In this document: positions 10,904-18,006 of the stretch, piece by piece | Numbering within the stretch: position 1 is the stretch's first letter | Layout: the number at the start of each line of letters is the position of its first letter | NCBI RefSeq assembly: GCF_003858655.1 | Contig: NZ_RQXV01000004.1 | Location: forward strand, 62,001 to 126,000 | Reading direction: 5' to 3' | Origin: Amphritea balenae | Lineage (GTDB): Bacteria; Pseudomonadota; Gammaproteobacteria; Pseudomonadales; Balneatricaceae | Length of the DNA: 64,000 nucleotides | Notes under the pieces: generated by a model | What the model saw: only the letters and a program-made list of their open reading frames with translations | The model's database searches: none | Told to the model about the DNA's origin: nothing | Translations under genes and position numbers: made by a program

Positions 10904-12261
10904 AGAACGCGACGCCATCTCTGGAACGGCGAATTAGGCATGGTCTGATTCTTCTGATGGTACCGGCTTTTATTGTAGTGTTGTTTTTTCTGCATACGGC
11001 CATGAATGGTATAGCGAGGGAGTATATGGTCGCTAGGCAGCAGGACGATGCTAATAACATTATTGCTGCATTAGTGCAGGAAGCTGGGCGTTGGACGATC
11101 GATGAAAGCCGGGTGTCTTCGGTTTATAAACGAGTGCGCACTGGTCATTACTATATTGTGCGTTGGGATAGTGAAGAGATTCGTTCTCGTAGTTTATGGG
11201 ATCTGAAGCCAGAAGTGATGCTGTTACAACCCGGCGAAGTTCAGCATTTCGAGCAAGCAGGGGCTGGTGATGAAAGCTGGTTAGTGTGGCAGGAGGGGAT
11301 TAAAAAGGGTAATCAGAATTTTACGCTCTGGTTAGCTGAAGATATCTCTATCTTTAATGCCCGTCAGAATGAATATGGTAACTACCTGTTGATATTGCTA
11401 GGGGTGTTGACGGTTCTGATATTACTGTTGCAACGTCATATTATTCGTTGGGGGTTTGCTTCGCTGAACCCTTTACAGGAACAGATAATTCAGGGGCAGA
11501 TGAGTGGTGCTGTCAAAGTTACTGAAGATATACCGCTTGAGGTAAGGCCGTTAGCCAATGCGATACAGAAGTTGGTTGAGCACTCAGGTAAACAGATTAG
11601 CCGTTCCAGAATGGCTACGGGGAATCTGGCTCATGAGCTGAAGCTGCCACTGCAACACTTACAATTGTTGGCTGATAAAGAGCAGTCAGGTAGTAACCGG
11701 GACAACTTACAAGAGATTTATGTACAACTGAAGCGCCGTATCGACAGTGAGTTAAGGCGGGCAAGAATATCGGGATCACCAGCCCCAGGCGAACGATTTA
11801 ATCCGCAAGAAGAGATACCGTATCTGGTGAAACTGGTTAGTCAGGGCCGTAGCGATGCAGTAAAGCTGAATATGGAACTGCCTGACCAATCAATCCCGTT
11901 TGACCGTGACGATATGTTGGAGCTAATAGGAAATCTTCTTGATAACGCCTGGCGATTTGCAAAGTCATGCATTGAACTTTCCATATCGGTTGACCGGGGG
12001 GATTGGGCAATAAGTATCGCTGATGATGGGCCGGGAATTCCGGAATCAAAAGTTTCAATATTACAGCAGCGGGGCGTTCGGGCTGATGAACAAAGTGACA
12101 GTAACTATGGTTTAGGGTTGGCAATCTGTCGCAGCGTCGTGCAGAGCTATAGTGGAATATTTGAGCTTAAGAGCAGCCCTCTTGGGGGGCTGCAGGTACT
12201 GATAAGAATTCCGCAGCCAGGTGCCGGTTGTGTGGTAAAGGAGAACAATAATGAACCGTAA
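10900..12261 (+). CDS. Sensor histidine kinase of the PepSY-linked two-component system
   Basis: 453 residues, GTG start overlapping the regulator stop. A TM helix lies near residue 13-33, a periplasmic domain of ~125 residues follows, a second TM helix (YLLILLGVLTVLILLL) lies near 163-178, then a HAMP-like linker. The dimerisation/phospho-acceptor segment reads LAHELKLPLQHLQ, with His in an HELK-P context in which the usual Thr is replaced by Leu. The HATPase_c domain has N box GNLLDNAWRFA, DDGPGI and GLGLAI. The layout is like PhoQ/QseC-type kinases. It phosphorylates the upstream regulator by inference. Its stop overlaps the start of the next gene by 11 bp. Confidence 0.92.
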   Translation: MKNATPSLERRIRHGLILLMVPAFIVVLFFLHTAMNGIAREYMVARQQDDANNIIAALVQEAGRWTIDESRVSSVYKRVRTGHYYIVRWDSEEIRSRSLWDLKPEVMLLQPGEVQHFEQAGAGDESWLVWQEGIKKGNQNFTLWLAEDISIFNARQNEYGNYLLILLGVLTVLILLLQRHIIRWGFASLNPLQEQIIQGQMSGAVKVTEDIPLEVRPLANAIQKLVEHSGKQISRSRMATGNLAHELKLPLQHLQLLADKEQSGSNRDNLQEIYVQLKRRIDSELRRARISGSPAPGERFNPQEEIPYLVKLVSQGRSDAVKLNMELPDQSIPFDRDDMLELIGNLLDNAWRFAKSCIELSISVDRGDWAISIADDGPGIPESKVSILQQRGVRADEQSDSNYGLGLAICRSVVQSYSGIFELKSSPLGGLQVLIRIPQPGAGCVVKENNNEP

Positions 12262-12898
12262 TAAACTGATAAAGGCCTGTGCCTGGATCCCCCTTGCTTT
12301 CCCCCTGAGCCTGTGGGCATCACTCGAACCCGGGAGTGTGGTGATTTATTCTGATGGGGATGTTAAAAAACTGTTACAGCGGGATGAGCAGTCAACCCTC
12401 TGGGAAGATCAGCGTAAACGGCGATATAAACGTTCCTACCTGCCCTATTTTCCCGTCCTGGAGTATCGCCGTTTCGATGAACAATCCAGCGGTTACAATC
12501 AGTTCGTATCAGCGACCACTAATGTGGAATTGATACCTTTTAATAATGAGGATTACGTCCAGTTCAATCTGACCAGACAGGATCTTTATAAAGGTAGCAA
12601 GAAGAGATTGTGGCAATGCGCATATAGCGGTAATGGTCATTTCTCTCTGGGAAACAAAAAATACAGTACAGAGAAGTACCGTTGTAAGCGATTCTCAATT
12701 AAGAAAACCTTCACTTATCGGCTGAAAGAAGAGATCAGATTTTATTACTCACCTGAGTTGGACCTGGTGATGAAGCAGGTTAAAACAAATTCTGTGGGGG
12801 ATAAATCCAGGGTTGAAGTGGTTCGTATTCTATCTCCTGAACGTGCAACGGCGAAAAGGATTGCCCGTGCAGTGTATAAGCAGAAAGCTGACAGGTAA
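12251..12898 (+). CDS. Exported protein of unknown function
   Basis: 215 residues. A signal peptide (KACAWIPLAFPLSLWA) is followed by a basic, Tyr/Arg/Lys-rich mature domain. The only Cys residues in the mature part are near 122 and 144, which may form a disulphide. No domain is recognised. The start overlaps the kinase stop and the next gene follows after 5 bp, so it belongs to the same operon as the two-component system and the ABC exporter. A periplasmic or outer-membrane-facing role is likely from the signal peptide only. Confidence 0.7.
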   Translation: MNRNKLIKACAWIPLAFPLSLWASLEPGSVVIYSDGDVKKLLQRDEQSTLWEDQRKRRYKRSYLPYFPVLEYRRFDEQSSGYNQFVSATTNVELIPFNNEDYVQFNLTRQDLYKGSKKRLWQCAYSGNGHFSLGNKKYSTEKYRCKRFSIKKTFTYRLKEEIRFYYSPELDLVMKQVKTNSVGDKSRVEVVRILSPERATAKRIARAVYKQKADR

Positions 12899-12903
12899 CC
12901 GTT

Positions 12904-13965
12904 ATGAATAGTCGTATAGGAAAAGCAAAGCGTAGCTATATTACCCGGAATGTTGATCTTTCAACGGCTGCTCAGCTAAATCAACAAGTGCCGGTTAAAG
13001 GTGATTTGATGCTGGCCCGGGTCGATCGGATCAGACAGCATACCCGACTGGAAAATACTCAAGGTAGACGAGAGCACCTGTATCCTGGCGATGAAATAAT
13101 TGTTGCTGCGTCAGACCGGTATGCCACAGGACAATTTTATGCCCGTGTGCCAGAGCAGCTGGGGGCTTGTCACTTGGTGGCCGCAGGAGGGATAGCGGCC
13201 GAAGTTATTCAGCGTAACAGAGGTATCAAAGCGGCGACTGAGATTACAACCTTGGGTGTCCTGTGCGATTCACAGGGCGCGGTGATTAATCTGAGTCGTT
13301 TTGCTCCACTTAATGATGTAAATGTTGATCTGATTAGTCAGAAGAAGGTGCCAACATTGCTAGTGATGGGAAGCGATATGGATAGCGGTAAAACCACGCT
13401 GGCCTGTGCTGCTGTCAATGGGTTGCGCCAGCTGGGTTACCGTATTTCTGCTACCAAGCTCACCGGCACAGGGGCGGGTCCGGATTACTGGCGTATGCAT
13501 GACTCGGGCGCCGATCGGGTAGTGGATTTTCTGGATGCTGGTTTTCCTTCGACAGTGGGGTTAGAGGCGCACCAGTTGGTGAGTCTGTTGCAACAGTTTA
13601 AAGCCGATGCTGTGGATTCGGGATCCGATATATTAATAGTTGAGGTTGCCGACGGAATTCTGCAGCCGGACAACAAAGCATTGCTTGGTTCTGATGCTTT
13701 CGTGAATGAAATTAGTGCCGCACTGATTGCAGCAGATGGAGCAATAGCAGCGACTATGACTACCCAGACAGTTTTGCAGGCTGGTATCAGTGTACTGGGT
13801 ATTGGAGGGGTGATTAGCAAGGCGCCATTGAGCTGTAACGAGATGCAAGAAAGCCTTGGTTTACCGCTGTTAGGTTTGAGTGACTTCCATAAGGATGAAT
13901 GCCGGGATTATATCCTTGGTAGTTTATTCGGAGCTGAATATTATGCTGCCGCGCATACTGGCTGA
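12904..13965 (+). CDS. P-loop NTPase of unknown function (MobB/DUF1611-like ATPase fold)
   Basis: 353 residues. The N-terminal ~130 residues lack a recognised motif. The second half starts with a Walker A motif GSDMDSGKTT near residue 158-167, followed by features of the SIMIBI class of P-loop enzymes: SATKLTGTGAG after the first helix, and LIVEVADGI as a Walker-B-like strand. The pattern resembles MobB, dethiobiotin synthetase and DUF1611 proteins. The substrate is unknown. It lies between an exported protein and an ABC exporter whose start codon is inside this gene, so it is probably translated together with them. A role in preparing or modifying the exported compound is conceivable but not shown. 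Confidence 0.65.
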   Translation: MNSRIGKAKRSYITRNVDLSTAAQLNQQVPVKGDLMLARVDRIRQHTRLENTQGRREHLYPGDEIIVAASDRYATGQFYARVPEQLGACHLVAAGGIAAEVIQRNRGIKAATEITTLGVLCDSQGAVINLSRFAPLNDVNVDLISQKKVPTLLVMGSDMDSGKTTLACAAVNGLRQLGYRISATKLTGTGAGPDYWRMHDSGADRVVDFLDAGFPSTVGLEAHQLVSLLQQFKADAVDSGSDILIVEVADGILQPDNKALLGSDAFVNEISAALIAADGAIAATMTTQTVLQAGISVLGIGGVISKAPLSCNEMQESLGLPLLGLSDFHKDECRDYILGSLFGAEYYAAAHTG

Positions 13966-15583
13966 ACGTCGCTGGCAGCAGCTTCTGTTATTGGCAGGAA
14001 CAGGAATACTGCAATCGCTATGTCTGATCGCGTTGATCGATTGGGCACGTGATATTGCCATGGGTGATGTGGCGTTAATCAATAGCGGGCAGTGGTTAGT
14101 GGGTTTCCTGGCGATTATGTTGTTGGCAGCAGGGCGTTATATAGAACGCTTTTATGCTGAGATAATGGCGCAACGTTATATATATAGCCTGCGGCAAACT
14201 GTTTTTGATCACGCTCAACAATTATCGACAGAGGATCTTGATCTGCCCGGTAAAGGTGGTACTTTGCTACGCCTGACAGGTGATATGACCGCGATAAGGA
14301 ACTGGATTGTACAAGGCATGGCGCCTTTGATCGTACTTGGTTTATGGCTACTGGTCTCATTGATTGCACTACTGCAGTTACATTACCTGTTAGCCGTTTC
14401 ATTATTAGTGCCGCTACTCATGGGTGTAGTAGGTAACTATCTAATGGGCCGGCGGTTGTTTGTACAGTCAGAAAAACTGCGGCGCCACCGTGGCGTTATG
14501 ATTCGAAATGTTACTGAGAAACTGCGTCACCTGAAACTGATCCGGGTATTCAATCAGCGTGGTAAAGAGTCTCGTTTATTTGCGCGTCAGTCCGGTCTTT
14601 TGGTTCAAAGCCAGATTCGTCGGGCCAGGATATCTGCCATTATGCGGGCGATGAATGAAGCGGTTTTGTTACTGGTGATGCTGAGTCTGATCAGTACCGG
14701 ACTCTACCTGCAACAGCAGAATGCGTTGAGTGGCGAACTTATGGCGGTATTGATGACTGCCGGAATTTATCTGTTAGGCCAGCTAAGACGGCTTACCCGA
14801 TTATATGAGTACTGGACCCTGCAAAAGGTCGCCAGTAAAAAATTAAATCAGTTTTTGAGTCGGGGGGGGCAACCCGATGGTTCACGACGCAGAAATAATC
14901 GGATTTTTTCTCTGGAATTAAAGCGAGTGCGCTGTATAGGTCGATTCAGCTCCCAGTCTTATCTTATTGAATCGCACAGCAGAGTGCTGCTGGGGGGAAG
15001 TCCAGGTAGTGGTAAAAGCACCTTGTTGTCGGTTATTGCCGGACTCACCACTTTTGAGCAGGGGAAAATTTTACTGAGCGGTCGGAATATCAACCGTTAT
15101 CGGAATAGTTTTCTGAGTCAACAGATCGCGCTTGTCAGTGCAGACCTGCCCCTGTTGCGTGGTAGTTTGAAAAAAAATCTGTTCTATGGCGCCCGGAAGA
15201 TAGATAAAGAGTACAACGACTTTGTAATGGAGCTATGCCGGTTGACCAGTAAGGAAGAGTTGCCGCTAGGGCTCCGCACCCGCATTGCAGAGGATGGTGC
15301 TAATTTGTCTGCGGGTTTGAAATACCGGGTTATGCTGGCCAGAGCATTGTTGCGTCAACCAGCGTTGATATTGCTGGATGATGATGTGGCTTTGCAAAGC
15401 CCGCTGATTCAGGACGTGATAGTTGATCTGTCAGGCTTTTTTGGCGGCGCCATGATTATTAACAATGAAGCTGAACGTTTGACTCAGATCTGTAATAAGC
15501 GCTGGGAATTGCGTAGTGAAAAATCACGGCGAACCGCAAAAAACAGCAATGTAATAGATATGGGGCGTTATGCCAAAGATTAG
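13943..15583 (+). CDS. ABC exporter half-transporter with degenerate nucleotide-binding motifs
   Basis: The ATG at 13943 gives MLPRILAERRW and overlaps the previous gene by 23 bp; a GTG at 13880 would run inside it. About 546 residues. The N-terminal membrane domain has about six helices (to residue ~305) in ABC-exporter style. The C-terminal ATPase domain has an intact Walker A (GSPGSGKST). The signature is LSAGL instead of LSGGQ, the Walker B strand ends LILLDDD with Asp in place of the catalytic Glu, the usual Q-loop Gln is not at its place in ALVSADLPLLRGS, and the H-loop His is replaced by Asn (MIINNEAERL). It may hydrolyse ATP slowly or work with a partner. The exported substrate is unknown. 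Confidence 0.85.
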   Translation: MLPRILAERRWQQLLLLAGTGILQSLCLIALIDWARDIAMGDVALINSGQWLVGFLAIMLLAAGRYIERFYAEIMAQRYIYSLRQTVFDHAQQLSTEDLDLPGKGGTLLRLTGDMTAIRNWIVQGMAPLIVLGLWLLVSLIALLQLHYLLAVSLLVPLLMGVVGNYLMGRRLFVQSEKLRRHRGVMIRNVTEKLRHLKLIRVFNQRGKESRLFARQSGLLVQSQIRRARISAIMRAMNEAVLLLVMLSLISTGLYLQQQNALSGELMAVLMTAGIYLLGQLRRLTRLYEYWTLQKVASKKLNQFLSRGGQPDGSRRRNNRIFSLELKRVRCIGRFSSQSYLIESHSRVLLGGSPGSGKSTLLSVIAGLTTFEQGKILLSGRNINRYRNSFLSQQIALVSADLPLLRGSLKKNLFYGARKIDKEYNDFVMELCRLTSKEELPLGLRTRIAEDGANLSAGLKYRVMLARALLRQPALILLDDDVALQSPLIQDVIVDLSGFFGGAMIINNEAERLTQICNKRWELRSEKSRRTAKNSNVIDMGRYAKD

Positions 15584-16448
15584 TGAACGGTTACCCGGGG
15601 CTGGGCAATTCCGACGTCTGATATTTCCGGCCATACCGGCAATGCCGGTGTGGCTTTATCAGCCTGTAACGTTAGTAAACAAACAGCGGATTATCGTCGC
15701 AGTACATGGTATATCCCGGGATAGTGAAGAGCAGGTCAGAGAGTATTGTCACCTGGCAGATCGTCTGGGTTGTTGGTTAGTTGCGCCTGAGTTTAGTGCA
15801 CAAGCCTATCCCCGTTATCAACAGCTGGCCCGGGCCTCCGGTTATCCACGGGCTGATCTGGCTTTAAATAGTTTTCTGGCATTGTGGCGTGGTGTCGTTA
15901 GTCAGCCTGGGTTGAAAATGTATCTGGCTGGCTACTCGGGTGGTGCACAGTTTGCCCATCGATATGCCATGCATCATCCGCAACAAGTTGCCGCACTGGT
16001 ACTGAGTAGTGCTGGTTGGTATAGCTTTCCTGACCGAAAACGGGATTACCCTTGTGGTATTGCAAATTCAGTAGGCCTCAACCGGGTGAGACTGAATGAG
16101 TTGCTGCAGCTACCTATGTTAGTCACCGTTGGAGAGCAGGATCTTGCTCGGGACGGCAGTTTACGCATATCGGTTACCCTGGACCAGCAACAGGGTAGTA
16201 ACCGCTTTGAGCGGGCGGTGAACTGGAGTCAGGCGGTACGTAAGTTGCAACTGAAAAAATCATACCGGCCAGTGCAGTTGACGGTGCTGGGCGGGCAGTC
16301 ACATAGTTTTATTAATAATATGCAACAGGGACGAATGGCAGAGCTGATTCTGAACTTCCTGCAGCAGAGTGAAGGAGAAAGAAATGAAAAGATTAGCTAC
16401 CCTGTTGGCAGCGGCAATGCTGGCAAGTATTGCCGGATGTCAGGTTAA
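15570..16448 (+). CDS. Alpha/beta-hydrolase family protein
   Basis: 292 residues with the alpha/beta-hydrolase layout: oxyanion-region IIVAVHGISRD, nucleophile elbow GYSGG with Ser near residue 123, an Asp candidate in TVGEQDLARDG, and a C-terminal His candidate in LGGQSHSFIN. No signal peptide is seen. The start overlaps the ABC gene stop by 14 bp. The last ~20 residues overlap the start of the lipoprotein gene in another frame and look like read-on sequence. It could be an esterase or peptidase acting on the compound handled by the operon; the substrate is unknown. Confidence 0.8.
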   Translation: MPKISERLPGAGQFRRLIFPAIPAMPVWLYQPVTLVNKQRIIVAVHGISRDSEEQVREYCHLADRLGCWLVAPEFSAQAYPRYQQLARASGYPRADLALNSFLALWRGVVSQPGLKMYLAGYSGGAQFAHRYAMHHPQQVAALVLSSAGWYSFPDRKRDYPCGIANSVGLNRVRLNELLQLPMLVTVGEQDLARDGSLRISVTLDQQQGSNRFERAVNWSQAVRKLQLKKSYRPVQLTVLGGQSHSFINNMQQGRMAELILNFLQQSEGERNEKISYPVGSGNAGKYCRMSG

Positions 16449-16776
16449 GCCAGATTCAGGCCTGTTAAATTCGGCAGAACTGCAGCATCTGTTCAGTAAC
16501 AAGACAGTTGAATCTTATAATCTGATCAATGGCTCGACTAGTTTTACCTATTATGCCGAGGATGGACATGTGATCCAGCATCGTTACTGGGAGAAGCGTG
16601 TCGGTCGTTGGTCGATTGCTGATGATAAAATTTGCCTGAGCATGTCGGGAAAAAAAGAAAGCTGCCGAACCATGCAGTATGAAGGGGGGAAGTATTACAA
16701 GTATCGTGAAAGTAGCCAGGGAGAGCAGGAAAAAATTATCCGTTACCGACAATTTCTGGTTGGAAATCAGCTTTAA
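16384..16776 (+). CDS. Small lipoprotein of unknown function
   Basis: About 130 residues. The ATG at 16384 has a good AAGGAG ribosome site just upstream. The signal peptide ends in a lipobox SIAGC, so Cys near residue 18 should be lipidated. The mature domain carries sequences such as TFTYYAEDGHVIQHRYWEKR and one further Cys pair (ICLSM, SCRTM), giving the look of a small beta-barrel domain. I do not recognise the family. It overlaps the hydrolase gene by 65 bp and closes the operon. Confidence 0.75.
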   Translation: MKRLATLLAAAMLASIAGCQVKPDSGLLNSAELQHLFSNKTVESYNLINGSTSFTYYAEDGHVIQHRYWEKRVGRWSIADDKICLSMSGKKESCRTMQYEGGKYYKYRESSQGEQEKIIRYRQFLVGNQL

Positions 16777-16930
16777 TCTCTGTTGATAGGGTCAGAACGA
16801 CTATATTTAAATTACAGTCGCTATAGGTGAACATTTATTCGGTCAGGGTAAGCATATCTACGATATTGATTTTTACTTGAAAAATATGTCCAACTGGTAA
16901 TCAGTTGCAAAGGCTGGTCTGGAGGTTCTT

Positions 16931-17347
16931 ATGTATCAGAGAATTATGGTGCCAGTTGACCTGGCCCATGTTGAGCAACTCGATAAGGCCCTCACCACCG
17001 GGGCTGATATGGCGAAGTTATACCAAATCCCGGTTTGTTATGTAGGAGTTACGGCAGCGTTACCTGGTAGTGTTGCTCATAATCCTGACGAATATGATGA
17101 GTTACTGCGGAATTTCACGCAGGATCAAAAAGAAAATCAGGGTCTGGCAGAAGTGTCATCAATGACTATCGTCAGCCATGACCCCGCGGTAGATCTTGAT
17201 GAAAAACTGATGCAGGCAGCGCAAGACCTGAGAGCGGATCTGATCGTTATGGCTTCTCATAAGCCGGGCCTGATAGAGCATATCTTTGCATCTAATGCCG
17301 GCTATGTTGCATCTTATTCCACCGTTTCAGTGCTGGTGGTGCGTTAG
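16931..17347 (+). CDS. Universal stress protein (UspA family)
   Basis: 138 residues with the UspA opening MYQRIMVPVDLAH, the LIVMASHKPG strand and a C-terminal VSVLVVR. The classic ATP-binding signature (G-2X-G-9X-G-S/T) is poorly kept, so it may belong to the non-ATP-binding branch. It is preceded by GGAGG at a good spacing and appears monocistronic. Such proteins support stress survival; the specific trigger is unknown. Confidence 0.9.
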   Translation: MYQRIMVPVDLAHVEQLDKALTTGADMAKLYQIPVCYVGVTAALPGSVAHNPDEYDELLRNFTQDQKENQGLAEVSSMTIVSHDPAVDLDEKLMQAAQDLRADLIVMASHKPGLIEHIFASNAGYVASYSTVSVLVVR

Positions 17348-17348
17348 C

Positions 17349-17366
17349 GGAGTTGCAAATAACTCC
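17349..17366 (+). terminator. Weak stem-loop after the UspA gene
   Basis: GGAGTT and AACTCC form a six-base-pair stem with a six-base loop directly after the usp stop codon; a short T-run (CTTTTTG) follows about 10 bases later. A weak factor-independent terminator is possible. Confidence 0.35.
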
Positions 17367-17399
17367 CTTACGCCTTTTTGTGCCTTCTTTGAGCGCCGA

Positions 17400-17478
17400 T
17401 CTTTAAGCAGCTGTCTTTAAGCCTTTATCTTTAAGCTGCTATCTTTAAGCTCCTGTCCTTAAACCCTTACCTTTAAGC
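17400..17478. repeat. 14-bp tandem repeat at the 3' end of the FKBP gene
   Basis: Five consecutive 14-base units beginning TCTTTAAGC (the fifth is TCCTTAAAC) followed by a partial sixth unit. The first nine bases are nearly constant and the last five vary. The last unit runs into the FKBP stop codon (TAA is read on the minus strand from TTTAAG). Repeats therefore fill the space between two convergent genes. Confidence 0.85.
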
Positions 17479-17949
17479 ACTGATGGCCAGCAGTTCAATA
17501 TCGAAGATCAGTACCGAACCTGGGGTAATGATGCCTGCGGACCCGTTACCATAGGCCAGGTCAGCCGGAATAACCAGGCGACGTTTCTCGCCTACAACCA
17601 TGAGTTGTACCCCTTCACTCCAGCCCTTAATCACCTGATTTAAACCAAAGGTGATAGGTTCATCTCGCTCAACAGAACTGTCAAATACGCGGCCGTCAAT
17701 CAGGGTGCCATGATAGTGCACAGTAACCCGATCAGATGCGATCGGGTTTTCTGAGCCACTTCCCTCGCACAGGACGTTGTGCTGCAATCCCGAACTGGTG
17801 GTTGTGACTTCAGGGTTGGCCGCGTTTTGTAACAGAAAGGCCTCGCCTGCAGCACGATTGGCCTTTGCTTGCTTTGAATTTGCTTTAATATTTTTAAATA
17901 TTACAAAACCAACGCCGCAGGCTACGCATAGCAATAGAAATTCAGTCAT
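17473..17949 (-). CDS. Membrane-anchored FKBP-type peptidyl-prolyl cis-trans isomerase
   Basis: 158 residues. One N-terminal hydrophobic helix (FLLLCVACGVGFVIF) is followed by a short charged linker and an FKBP domain with VTVHYHGTLIDGRVFDSS, VIKGWSEGVQLM and PADLAYGNGSAG, covering the usual active-site positions. The helix probably acts as an uncleaved anchor facing the periplasm, as in small FkpA/FklB relatives. It catalyses proline isomerisation in folding proteins. It is a single gene; its stop lies in a 14-bp tandem repeat. Confidence 0.92.
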   Translation of the reverse strand: MTEFLLLCVACGVGFVIFKNIKANSKQAKANRAAGEAFLLQNAANPEVTTTSSGLQHNVLCEGSGSENPIASDRVTVHYHGTLIDGRVFDSSVERDEPITFGLNQVIKGWSEGVQLMVVGEKRRLVIPADLAYGNGSAGIITPGSVLIFDIELLAISA

Positions 17950-18006
17950 AGATTAATATCTTATCGTTTAAAAAGTCAGTTACAGAGAGGCCCAGTTATC
18001 TGAACC

